DNA of 64,000 bases from OLB16 sp964422415. Lineage in GTDB: Bacteria; Hinthialibacterota; Hinthialibacteria; OLB16. The notes under the pieces were generated by a model, which was not told where the DNA came from, ran no database searches, and saw only the letters and a program-made list of their open reading frames with translations. The stretch's first letter is position 1. The number at the start of each line of letters is the position of its first letter. Location: positions 1-64,000 of the forward strand of contig CAYRBI010000006.1 in assembly GCA_964422415.1 (NCBI GenBank). Direction: 5' to 3'. This document shows positions 18,001 through 25,008 of this stretch, in pieces. The translations under genes and the position numbers were made by a program.

Positions 18001-18592
18001 GCCGTTGAACTACCATCCAGCCCACAACATTTCGCAACGACAACAGGAGCACACCCAACAACCACAATGCTGTCAGCCATGGGAGCCAAGGTGTCACAGA
18101 CGTTGGAAGACTCACCGAAAGAGGTGTTGTAGAAATTACGTTCGCCGGGACAGGTACTGACGGAATCGAAGAAGCGGAGGGTGCCATTACATCTGAAATA
18201 TAACCGGGCTCCATGGATTCCCGCCTTCGCGGGAATGACGATGTCAATTGGATTTCGTTTATTCCGTCATTCCCGCGAAGGCGGGAATCCATGGTCACGC
18301 TCTTCTTCAACAGGCTGATAGGCAGAGCTTGAAGAATAGGTGCCCTAAGCGTGAGAGAATTGTATCGTGAAGACGGAGCCGGTTTAAGCAGAAAAGTGGT
18401 TGCTGGAAGGAAAAACAGAATGAGAAGGCACAGGCATCCTGCCAGATAGCGGGTATTGGGGGAACGATTCTTCAAAGCAAATAAGAGGATTTGCAGAAGA
18501 ATTGCAGTAATACCCCCTTGCCAGACGAAATGCAGCAAGGTCCAACCCATCTTCTCCAGGAGCGGCTGAATAGAAGCAAATTCGAGGATCAT
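15065..18592 (-). CDS. M56 family metallopeptidase sensor (BlaR1-like) with repeat sensor region
   Basis: 1175 residues as read. N-terminal hydrophobic segments (about 18-38, 50-70, 170-195) flank a gluzincin domain with HELAH (269-273) and EREHCCDD near 308-315, typical of the BlaR1/MecR1 M56 family that cleaves its cognate repressor. A further membrane span near 375-395 is followed by a long extracytoplasmic region ending in carboxypeptidase-regulatory-like Ig repeats instead of a penicillin-binding sensor, so the signal is unlikely to be a beta-lactam. Residues 100-128 are encoded by an inserted 84-bp palindromic element, in frame, in a loop between membrane segments. The start overlaps the blaI stop by 4 bases. 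The 3' end is frameshifted near 15184; intended length is about 1420 residues. Confidence 0.88.
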   Translation of the reverse strand: MILEFASIQPLLEKMGWTLLHFVWQGGITAILLQILLFALKNRSPNTRYLAGCLCLLILFFLPATTFLLKPAPSSRYNSLTLRAPILQALPISLLKKSVTMDSRLRGNDGINEIQLTSSFPRRRESMEPGYISDVMAPSASSIPSVPVPANVISTTPLSVSLPTSVTPWLPWLTALWLLGVLLLSLRNVVGWMVVQRLKRRIVKPVTDQMQWLCTSITKRMGISRVVRVLESGWVDNPLTIGWLRPLILLPAGVLTGLSPMQLEAILAHELAHIRRYDYLVNLFQVMTETLLFYHPAVWWVSKRIREEREHCCDDVAVEICGDRLAYANALADLESLRSRDCAFALAATGEQLLPRVRRVLGVSGPASKEAGWVAVITLFLVLSMAVWIGCVSNSESNPEDHADMESKSEAWAANASVEELIQKIHADEVWIWNATGVLIGAVSTQTVPAEVVQNWKERHERLKAHLPEVQREVIDDRLIHTEEMIEGWDSSRYVSRREEKGTSIIEKVFVNGRYYERNRNRLETKDTLRMEESTDAIADSALSMFSFGLMTDVTAWWGKGKARKCQMPMAPLANFIDEGIKERDGQKYRVLRHLLPSHHEYWIRLDSGHLGFLKAYTRAKPEAIFDEEIIDSIFWWECLAEKVFNTWGGRATKAALIDFTNSMKDQWPRIWPSKDTLTRYRDKYHIPVPSLSSDAVVGTSHEATLFAMVDILEDDQLLKNSPDELKALIHARFVEDPLWVDKIESFHEYALQDWREVSPGVFYPYNQKCKWFSYSVYPLHTLEFAKTIKVNELHLNEPLPDSLFTELANYAEKSSVPTSVSNPTWSKYHKLKIPPKPFKASGWVRNSSGTPIASAEVYLHLSKGYMNPELIVEKTQTDPTGYFTFTNPVDFTLNPKYVYQIVAAHPDYAIGWRVIPRKDWTEDMVVTLTSPRTEEVTVHDDGGRPVEGVRVWLCGAGDPDSTDPSLKEYLLLNMDVGLTGAATDAEGKALVKNVPNTKCTYYAYKPGFAQHGGCAAGTRIPLSPGGNLAGQVLNEKELPVPGATVQLSADWGLHFMPRVVTGDNGRYRFTDLPARGWDMSPWGETTNATGRYKVTLVCSNCISSATYVTLEPATTVDNFNMHVTTGTVISGQVLDPLPKNLNRERILNSPTIIEIQRSSRIPRESFLCALFQVR
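18211..18294. repeat. 84-bp palindromic element, copy 2, inside the M56 gene
   Basis: Same 84-bp inverted repeat as at 4825, again followed by TCACGCTCTTCTTCAACAGGC. It lies within the M56 coding sequence and is translated as TMDSRLRGND...FPRRRESME, without stop codon or frame change. Confidence 0.92.
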
Positions 18593-18972
18593 GGCTTCTT
18601 CCTCCCTTCATATTCATCCAGTAGACGGCGGATCTCACGAACCTCACGGGGGGTGGCCTTCTTGGCGGAGAGAGCCTGAAGCACCAGGTTCCGTGCCGAA
18701 CCGCCGAAAGCTCGTTCCATCAGATCGCTCACCAAGTGGCGCTGTGTGGTTTCTTCCGGTTCGGCGGGTTCATAGACATGACTACGGGCGGTTTCATCGC
18801 GTTTGACCAGCCCTTTTTCGGTCATAACCTGCAAGAGTTTCAGCGCGGTGGTGTAACCCACCGCCTTCTCCTTACAGATCGATTCATGCACCTCACGGAC
18901 CGTCGATGGACCATGTTCCCAAAGGATCCGAAGAATCCCGATCTCGGTATCAGTTGGTTTGATTTTACTCAC
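18589..18972 (-). CDS. blaI: BlaI/MecI/CopY family transcriptional repressor
   Basis: 127 residues from GTG at 18972, preceded by AAGGAG six bases away. The frame is open further upstream only because it reads through the palindromic element, which gives a spurious MDSRLRGND start. Penicillinase-repressor family: LRILWEHGPSTVREVHESI, GYTTALKLLQVMTEKGLVKRDE (recognition helix region) and a C-terminal dimerisation helix LLDEYEGRK. It would bind as a dimer to an operator and be cleaved by the M56 partner. The stop overlaps the M56 start (ATGA), the usual arrangement. The dyad at 19152-19188 is the probable operator. Confidence 0.93.
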   Translation of the reverse strand: MSKIKPTDTEIGILRILWEHGPSTVREVHESICKEKAVGYTTALKLLQVMTEKGLVKRDETARSHVYEPAEPEETTQRHLVSDLMERAFGGSARNLVLQALSAKKATPREVREIRRLLDEYEGRKKP

Positions 18973-19016
18973 ATGCCACTCCTTTCCGCTCTCCCCCAAA
19001 GGGAACTGTTTGTTCA

Positions 19017-19100
19017 CCATGGATTCCCGCCTTCGCGGGAATGACGGCAATAGAAAAGGATGCCCGGATTCGTCATTCCCGCGAAGGCGGGAATCCATGG
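19017..19100. repeat. 84-bp palindromic element, copy 3, in the blaI leader
   Basis: Third 84-bp copy, arms identical in pattern to the other two but with a different central spacer. It lies between the blaI promoter and its GTG start, so the transcript carries a strong hairpin about 45 bases before the start codon. Confidence 0.9.
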
Positions 19101-19145
19101 CTGCCTCAACTCCTCAAGACACTGTCCGGGAACATCCATGGGAAA

Positions 19146-19174
19146 AGCATATACGAAGGATGTCGTAGAGTCAA
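19146..19174 (-). promoter_or_regulatory. Promoter of the blaI-M56 operon
   Basis: On the minus strand TTGACT (19174-19169) is followed after 17 bases by TATGCT (19151-19146). The spacer is covered by the left arm of the dyad at 19152-19188. Confidence 0.6.
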
Positions 19175-19188
19175 CGACAATCTTCGTA
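19152..19188. promoter_or_regulatory. Likely BlaI-type operator dyad
   Basis: TACGAAGGATGTCGT and ACGACAATCTTCGTA are inverted around AGAGTCA (13 of 15 positions pair). The dyad covers the -35 and spacer of the blaI promoter, as expected for autorepression, and also lies about 100 bases upstream of the divergent GH116-like gene, so it may control both. Confidence 0.65.
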
Positions 19189-19289
19189 CATTAAAAAATC
19201 TTGTCAGCTATTCCTTCAAGCACACTGTCTTATACTGCCGCATCGAGCGAGCTAACGCCGCTCCCATTTCCATCTCAGGAGAATCGCTC

Positions 19290-21311
19290 ATGCCCCTCCT
19301 TCCACTGCTTACTCTTCTGGTTGCCGCACCGCATTTCGAAACCTTCACCCCTAATGGTTTTGATATTCCCGTAACCGGTGTCTGGTATGAGGCCGGGGAG
19401 GCCACCAGCCCCATGCCACTCGGAGCCCTCGGAACTGGTTTCATTGAATTGCACTCCGATGGTACTTTCGGAAACACGACTTGCGAGAACGATTGGCTCC
19501 AGCCCAAACCGGTTCCGGACAACTGTGGCCTTGAGATCCGTGTGGGTGACAAGACCTTTGGTTTCGGTCCCAAGGCGAAGAACAGAATCGCCAACCGTTT
19601 TTGGGGACATTTCCCAGCGGCGGATATCGACTGCGGAGAACTGGAGGGAGTCAAGTGTACCATCCGTGCCTTCTCACCACTCATACCGTATGACTACAAC
19701 CTCTCCGCTCTACCCGCCGCTCTGTTTTGTGTGACTGTCACCAACACCGGTAGCAAAGCGGTGGCCTGTTCCATTGCAGCCAAGGTGGCGGCACAAGGTT
19801 CAACGCAACCCACCCAGGATGGTTCCACCCTGGTACTGATCCAAGCCCACAACGGCAACTATGCCCTTGGGGCGCGAGGCGAGGGGTGGGAGATCAAATC
19901 CCAAACTGAACAGCCTGAGATCACCCTACTGGAGGCCAAACGTGAACTCGCACCCGGAGAAACCCGTGAGGTCACCTTGGGCGCCACCTGGTATTTCCCC
20001 CAGTGGACCTCCAGCGATAAAGAGGTGCTGACTCATCGGTATACCAAGGGATATGCCAATGCCGGAGAGATACTCGCGGCGGTGTTACCGCAAGCGGCGG
20101 AGATCGACCAGAAGATCTGCCACTGGCAAAGGCAGGTCTACAAGGGCACTGCCCCAGATCCCCTAAAGGACGCGGTCATTAACAGTCAGTATATCCTGAC
20201 GCGCAACTCTTGGTGGATGGATGATGGACGCTTCTTCCAGAGCGAATCCTTCACCGGTTGCCCGATCACCGAGACCTTCGTGTGCCGTTTCTATGGTTCG
20301 CACCCCCTGGCGATGTTCTGGCCGGAGCTCGAGAAGGCCACGATGAAACAAGTTGCCGCTGCGCAGGCCGGAAGCGGCGAACTCCCCTTCGGCTTCGGCA
20401 GCCCGATGGGCTCCAAGTCTCCCTACTTCCATTGCCAGCATCCGATTGTCTCGACCGAGTTTGTCCTCCTTTGCTGGCGCAACCAGCTGCTTTGGAAGGA
20501 CACCGCCCACCTGAAGGAGATGTTCCCCACGGTCAAGAAGGCGCTCCAGTATGCGATGACCCTCGACAAGGATGGAGATGGGTTGGTGGATGAAGATCCC
20601 GGCAGCGAGACCGGCTTCCCGGCCAATCAGTACTACGACATCTGGCCCTGGTGGGGAACCAGTTCCTACACCGCGAGTCTGTGGCTGGCCGCGCTGGAGG
20701 CCGGGGAGAAGATGGCTCAGGAGGCGGGAGATTCCATCTTCGCCACTGAGCTCAAGGGGTGGTTTGAGAAAGGCTCCAAATCATTCGATCAGAAACTTTG
20801 GACCGGTGAGTATTACCGTCTCTACAACGACACCACCGGCGGGCGCATCAGCAACACCCTGCTCACCAATGCTCTCTGCGGCCAGTGGTTTGCCTCCTTC
20901 ACTGGGCTGCCGGATCTCGTTCCAAAAGAACAACTCACCAAGCACATCCAGAATGTGCTCAAGCTCAATGTGGCGGCCACTCCCTTTGGCGCGGTTAATG
21001 GAGTGGGGCCGGATGGGAAGGTGGATGAGAGTTTCAAGGACCACTCCTCGGTCATCACCATCGGCGAGGTGTGGTGCTTCTGCGCCATGATGGCAGCGGC
21101 GGGGATGAAGGAGGAGGCTATCAATCTGTTCAACCGGAGTTATGAGAACATTGCACTCCTTCAGAAGACCCCCTGGAATATCCCCTGGTGCCTGGACCGT
21201 GAGACCGGAGCGATCCGGTGGGGGATCCACTACTACTCAAATCCCTGTGTGTGGAGCCTTTATCAGGTGTTAACGGGGGAGAATCCTACGATGTGGGGGA
21301 AGGCTAAATGA
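19290..21311 (+). CDS. GH116-like glycoside hydrolase (GBA2/bile acid beta-glucosidase family)
   Basis: 673 residues from ATG 19290 with AGGAG upstream. The N-terminal beta-sandwich (about 20-280) contains PMPLGALGTGFIELHSDGTF, the C-terminal (alpha/alpha)6 barrel contains ITETFVCRFYGS followed by WPELE, and YYDIWPWWGTSSYTASLWLAAL. By analogy with GH116 these give nucleophile Glu328 and acid/base Asp450. Family members cleave beta-glucosides, beta-xylosides or N-acetylglucosaminides; the exact substrate is uncertain. The hydrophobic start MPLLPLLTLLVAAP could be a weak export signal. The gene is divergent from blaI and may be in its regulon. Confidence 0.88.
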   Translation: MPLLPLLTLLVAAPHFETFTPNGFDIPVTGVWYEAGEATSPMPLGALGTGFIELHSDGTFGNTTCENDWLQPKPVPDNCGLEIRVGDKTFGFGPKAKNRIANRFWGHFPAADIDCGELEGVKCTIRAFSPLIPYDYNLSALPAALFCVTVTNTGSKAVACSIAAKVAAQGSTQPTQDGSTLVLIQAHNGNYALGARGEGWEIKSQTEQPEITLLEAKRELAPGETREVTLGATWYFPQWTSSDKEVLTHRYTKGYANAGEILAAVLPQAAEIDQKICHWQRQVYKGTAPDPLKDAVINSQYILTRNSWWMDDGRFFQSESFTGCPITETFVCRFYGSHPLAMFWPELEKATMKQVAAAQAGSGELPFGFGSPMGSKSPYFHCQHPIVSTEFVLLCWRNQLLWKDTAHLKEMFPTVKKALQYAMTLDKDGDGLVDEDPGSETGFPANQYYDIWPWWGTSSYTASLWLAALEAGEKMAQEAGDSIFATELKGWFEKGSKSFDQKLWTGEYYRLYNDTTGGRISNTLLTNALCGQWFASFTGLPDLVPKEQLTKHIQNVLKLNVAATPFGAVNGVGPDGKVDESFKDHSSVITIGEVWCFCAMMAAAGMKEEAINLFNRSYENIALLQKTPWNIPWCLDRETGAIRWGIHYYSNPCVWSLYQVLTGENPTMWGKAK

Positions 21312-21333
21312 GGTAACGCACTCCAGACGTCTG

Positions 21334-21497
21334 TTGTTAGCCGGGGGTAAGGCAACGTAATTTCATTATACATACCCCTTCAATGCCGCCACCCCCGGTA
21401 CCCAGTGAATATCGATCGATCCTCATTTCAAACCGGGGGCGGCGGCATCGGATAGATACGCGAGATGAAGTCCCGTTGCCTTGCCCCCGGCTAACAA
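21334..21497. repeat. Nested-palindrome element, copy 2
   Basis: 164 bp with inverted ends TTGTTAGCCGGGGGTAAGGC and GCCTTGCCCCCGGCTAACAA and an inner repeat (21383-21448) ATGCCGCCACCCCCGG / CCGGGGGCGGCGGCAT. Same plan as copy 1 at 14128, with a longer spacer inside the inner palindrome. It lies just after the GH116-like gene and before a convergent radical SAM gene, where it could terminate transcription both ways. Confidence 0.87.
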
Positions 21498-21566
21498 CTG
21501 ATTGCCGTATCAGAAGGCATGTTCCTTTTTCAAGACAGCTCACACCTTGTTGTGCGGGAATTCAAC

Positions 21567-23006
21567 TCATGCTCCAGCGCAAAACCTTTGTTTCCAATAC
21601 CGCCACTTGAGGATCAGCTTGAGCCGGTCCTTGAGTAGTTTTGGGAGATGCCGCGCCAGAGGGTTGTTCCTGACCCAGGGGTGAGTGGCGAAATCGAAAG
21701 CTCTCACCGGGAAGGGTTCCCGCCAATGTGCGTAGTGAGTCAACACTTCAAACAGGTCATTGAGATAAGTGGGACGGAAGCTGTGGTAGTACTTCCGGTA
21801 GACATCCTCGATGTCATCTTTCACCAGTCCCTCCGACTTCGCGCGATCATAAATCGCGGTTCCCGGATAAAAGGTCAGAGAGTACATAATGATCTCGAAG
21901 GGGAATGGCAGGCGGGTCATGAAGCGCAAAGTTTCGACCAGCGATTCATCATCTTCCCAGGGGTTGTCAAGAATTAAGTCATAATAAGGGGTCAGACGGT
22001 CCCCGAATTCGCTCAACAGGGCCGCCGCTTCAGCTACTTTCCGTTCGGTTTGAGGACGGCGGTATTCCTTACGCATCTTCTCGGAGGCGGACTCGATTCC
22101 CATCCGCACCTCTACCAAGCCAGCTTCTACCAGCACTTCCAGTTTTTCACGGCTGACGGTTGTGGGAGTTACACCCGTCACGGTCAAAGGCAGCCCGATA
22201 CGCCGTTTGTACTCCTGGCTAAAGGCCGCGATCTCCTCAGAGGGAAGCGAGAAGAAGGCGTCATCATCGAACTTGATCCGGCTGAATACTGGCCGTTTGT
22301 TGAGGACCAGCTCGAGCTCCTCCACCAGGCGTCCCATGCTCTTGTGACGGACCTTCCTGTTCCCAGGGAACTCTTTATTAAGGAAGTCGTTACAGCAGTA
22401 GATACACCTGAAAGGGCAACCCCGCGAGGGAATGGTCAAGTAGGTCCCCTCGGTCCGTTCCCGGAGGATCTCCACAGTCATGGGAACCAGATGCTCTCCC
22501 TCAAGGATGAAGTGGTTCTCCAGGTCAAAGTCCGCATGAGGCAGAGCATCCAGGTCTTGTGGCGGGGGAGCATTTTCATACTCCTGCTGTCCATGGGCGC
22601 GGATGCCGGGGACACTTTTGCCAGTGCCAAACGAATCCAAGAAGCGGACGAAACTCTCCTCGGCCTCACCCACGGCGGCATAGTCGGCCACGGTGAGGCT
22701 TTCCTCCGGACGGACCGTGGCATGGATTCCTCCCCACATGACCGGGATACCCAACCGTTTCTGGATCGTGCGTGTAAGAGAGGAGGCGTTATCCCAGAAG
22801 TTGGACATCAGGGAGATGCCCACCAGATCGGTTCCGCGGCAGTGTTCTATAACCTGGTCGAGGACTTGGGCACTGTAGGGCTGGGTGAATTGCTGTGTGA
22901 GGAAAAAAACACGGGTTTCATGCCCAGCTGCGCGTATGGTGGCCGACAGAGAGCGGATACCGAAGGAGTAGACATCGGGAAATGGGGAGAGGAGCGCGAT
23001 TTTCAT
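21567..23006 (-). CDS. B12-binding domain radical SAM protein
   Basis: 479 residues. N-terminal B12-binding fold (MKIALLSPFPDVYSFG, then GISLMSNF and WGGIHATVRP, VGEAEE), radical SAM cluster motif SRGCPFRCIYC (Cys197, 201, 204), a strand with FDDDAF, then VRMGIESASE and YDLILDNPWED. It is only a distant paralogue of the enzyme at 2321. Its role is unknown; the long C-terminus ending in basic residues (KDRLKLILKWRYWKQR) may contact membrane or nucleic acid. A good minus-strand promoter lies 29 bases upstream. It is divergent from an ABC exporter operon. Confidence 0.9.
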   Translation of the reverse strand: MKIALLSPFPDVYSFGIRSLSATIRAAGHETRVFFLTQQFTQPYSAQVLDQVIEHCRGTDLVGISLMSNFWDNASSLTRTIQKRLGIPVMWGGIHATVRPEESLTVADYAAVGEAEESFVRFLDSFGTGKSVPGIRAHGQQEYENAPPPQDLDALPHADFDLENHFILEGEHLVPMTVEILRERTEGTYLTIPSRGCPFRCIYCCNDFLNKEFPGNRKVRHKSMGRLVEELELVLNKRPVFSRIKFDDDAFFSLPSEEIAAFSQEYKRRIGLPLTVTGVTPTTVSREKLEVLVEAGLVEVRMGIESASEKMRKEYRRPQTERKVAEAAALLSEFGDRLTPYYDLILDNPWEDDESLVETLRFMTRLPFPFEIIMYSLTFYPGTAIYDRAKSEGLVKDDIEDVYRKYYHSFRPTYLNDLFEVLTHYAHWREPFPVRAFDFATHPWVRNNPLARHLPKLLKDRLKLILKWRYWKQRFCAGA

Positions 23007-23034
23007 GGGGGGGTCTTTCGCCTGATCCAGTTTT

Positions 23035-23064
23035 ACTTTACGGGAGGGGAGAGCTGGGTGTCAA
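23035..23064 (-). promoter_or_regulatory. Promoter of the second radical SAM gene
   Basis: On the minus strand TTGACA (23064-23059), 18-base spacer, TAAAGT (23040-23035); transcription would start about 22 bases before the ATG at 23006. Confidence 0.55.
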
Positions 23065-23112
23065 TTGAAGATCCTTGCCCCCAAAACACTCTGCTCATAG
23101 CCCCCATTCACC

Positions 23113-23140
23113 TTGACACTCTCAATCCCCCGCATAAGAA
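23113..23140 (+). promoter_or_regulatory. Possible promoter of the ABC exporter operon
   Basis: TTGACA (23113-23118), 16-base spacer, TAAGAA (23135-23140), about 57 bases before the ATG of the ATPase gene. The -10 is weak. Confidence 0.35.
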
Positions 23141-23196
23141 TCCCATTCCATTGGCTATTAAGCCACATACATCTCAGTCTTTCTGACCGATGACCA

Positions 23197-24135
23197 ATGC
23201 CAGTTCTAAAAACTGAAAACCTCACCAAGACCTTCAGGCGGAATTGGAGGCGTGGCAAGTTCACCGCGCTCGATAACCTCTCGATAGAGGTTTATGAAGG
23301 GGAGATCTTCGGATTTCTCGGTCCCAATGGGGCCGGAAAGACGACTACGATCAAAATCCTCCTGCGCCTACTTACGCCGACTCATGGGAACGCCTACATA
23401 CTCGACACCGACCTGCGCAGTTCAGCCCGCCGGCTACGGGTTGGGTATATGCCGGAGAATCCCTATTTCTACCGGTTCCTCACGGGCGAGGAGTTCCTCA
23501 AGTTCTATGCGCGCTTGAACCGCATTCCCACCTCGGAACGTGCCAAGCGTATCGATGAGCTTCTTGACCTGGTCGGAATGCGCCATGCGCGTAATGTTCT
23601 GCTCAAGGAATACTCAAAGGGCATGACCCAACGTATCGGCTTGGCACAGGCGCTCATGCATGATCCCAAGCTGGTGCTCCTGGATGAGCCAATGTCCGGC
23701 CTGGATCCCATCGGACGTAAGGAGATCCGCGACCTGATCTACCAGTTGAAATACCAGGGGCGGACGATCTTCTTCTGCAGTCACATCCTCTCGGATGTCC
23801 AGGATATCTGCAGCCGGGTCGCCATCCTTCACCATGGTAAGCTCCTGAAGATGGGCGAAATGGATGATCTCCTCGGTACCGTTAAAAACAAGGTGCGCGT
23901 ACAGCTGCGGTTGCCAGATGGCACCCAACCAGCGGATCTCGACCTGACTGGTGATTTCCATAATGGTCTCCTGGAAAGTGTACTTCCGAACACAGTGGAA
24001 ACCAACCAGATGGTCGATAAATGGCGCGTCAAGGGAGTGGAGATCATCTCCTTTATCCCTGAGCGTAAAAGCCTGGAGGAGTTTTTCGTCGAAACCATCC
24101 GGACCGCTGACCCCAACGTGGGTCTCGAGACCTGA
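23197..24135 (+). CDS. ABC transporter ATP-binding protein (ABC-2 exporter type)
   Basis: 312 residues. Walker A GPNGAGKTT (42-50), signature-like YSKGMTQRIGLAQAL, Walker B KLVLLDEPMSGLDP, and the D- and H-loop SHILSD. The DrrA/NatA-like pattern with a C-terminal extension (about 230-312) is typical of exporters of lipids, polysaccharides or gliding-type cargo. No Shine-Dalgarno is evident before ATG 23197. The gene opens a unit with a multi-span permease 30 bases downstream and a membrane-anchored protein after that. Confidence 0.93.
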   Translation: MPVLKTENLTKTFRRNWRRGKFTALDNLSIEVYEGEIFGFLGPNGAGKTTTIKILLRLLTPTHGNAYILDTDLRSSARRLRVGYMPENPYFYRFLTGEEFLKFYARLNRIPTSERAKRIDELLDLVGMRHARNVLLKEYSKGMTQRIGLAQALMHDPKLVLLDEPMSGLDPIGRKEIRDLIYQLKYQGRTIFFCSHILSDVQDICSRVAILHHGKLLKMGEMDDLLGTVKNKVRVQLRLPDGTQPADLDLTGDFHNGLLESVLPNTVETNQMVDKWRVKGVEIISFIPERKSLEEFFVETIRTADPNVGLET

Positions 24136-24165
24136 TACCACCTCACAAGGATTCGAGCCTAAGCC

Positions 24166-24987
24166 ATGACCGAAATCATCGCCATTGGACTAAACACCTT
24201 CCGCGAGGCTATTCGCAATAAGGTTCTGTATCTCATTCTATTATTCGCGGTTCTGCTGATTGGGAGTTCTATTTTCCTCTCCACTCTCGCGCTCGAGGAA
24301 GGCATGCGCGTGGTGAAGAACCTGGGACTTTCTTCAATCAATGTCTTTGGGCTCCTGGTGGCCATGTTCATCGGAGTCACTCTGATTCCGCAGGAAGTTG
24401 AAAGTAAGACCATTTACACCATCATCTCGCAGGGTGTACATCGCTGGCAGTTCATTCTCGGTAAGTTTTTGGGACTGGTGCTGACTGTATACGCCAATAT
24501 CGCCGTGATGTCCCTGATGCTCCTGGCAATCATGTTCTGGTTCCTGGGAGGCTTCTCTCATCCCGGCCCCACCTTACTGGATCCCGCATTTATCTGGGTT
24601 CCAGCGGCTATTGGAATGCAGCTCTTCGAGATGCTGATCGTCATCAGTATCGCGGTTCTCTTCTCGTCGTTTTCTACCCCCATTCTCTCAGCGGTCATGA
24701 CCCTGATGGTGTATGTCATTGGCAACATGACTAATGATTTCTGGGATTTCATCCGTCTTCAGGGTGAGAAGGGTGGGAACGAAGTCTTCTGTGGATTTCT
24801 CACCTTTATTTGGTACCTCTGCCCGCATCTTGATCTTTTGAACCTGAAAAAGTTGGCGGTCTATTATGAGCTCTTACCAGCAGCGCAAACCTATTTCCCT
24901 CTGGGGCCAGCGGTGCTCCATTCGGTGACATATACGGCCCTCGTCCTCTTCCTGGCCTGCACCGCATTCTCCAAGAGAGACTTCTAA
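24166..24987 (+). CDS. ABC-2 type transporter permease
   Basis: 273 residues with about six hydrophobic segments (for example VLYLILLFAVLLIGSSIFL, GLLVAMFIGVTLI, IAVMSLMLLAIMFWFL, LIVISIAVLFSSF and the C-terminal LHSVTYTALVLFLA). N-terminal TEIIAIGLNTFREAIRNKVL is characteristic of this permease family, as is VESKTIYTIISQGV. Forms the membrane channel for the ATPase encoded just upstream. Substrate unknown. Confidence 0.9.
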   Translation: MTEIIAIGLNTFREAIRNKVLYLILLFAVLLIGSSIFLSTLALEEGMRVVKNLGLSSINVFGLLVAMFIGVTLIPQEVESKTIYTIISQGVHRWQFILGKFLGLVLTVYANIAVMSLMLLAIMFWFLGGFSHPGPTLLDPAFIWVPAAIGMQLFEMLIVISIAVLFSSFSTPILSAVMTLMVYVIGNMTNDFWDFIRLQGEKGGNEVFCGFLTFIWYLCPHLDLLNLKKLAVYYELLPAAQTYFPLGPAVLHSVTYTALVLFLACTAFSKRDF

Positions 24988-25008
24988 AGGAGACAGGGGT
25001 CTACGCTC

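Noticed and set aside
18973..19098. N-terminal extension of BlaI starting MDSRLRGND
   Set aside because: It is translation of the palindromic element; the GTG at 18972 has a good Shine-Dalgarno and the canonical family start.
22050..23186. 378-codon plus-strand frame opposite the second radical SAM gene
   Set aside because: It lies antisense to a well-supported CxxxCxxC radical SAM gene, and its composition (His- and Gly-rich, no domain) is that of a reverse-complement shadow.
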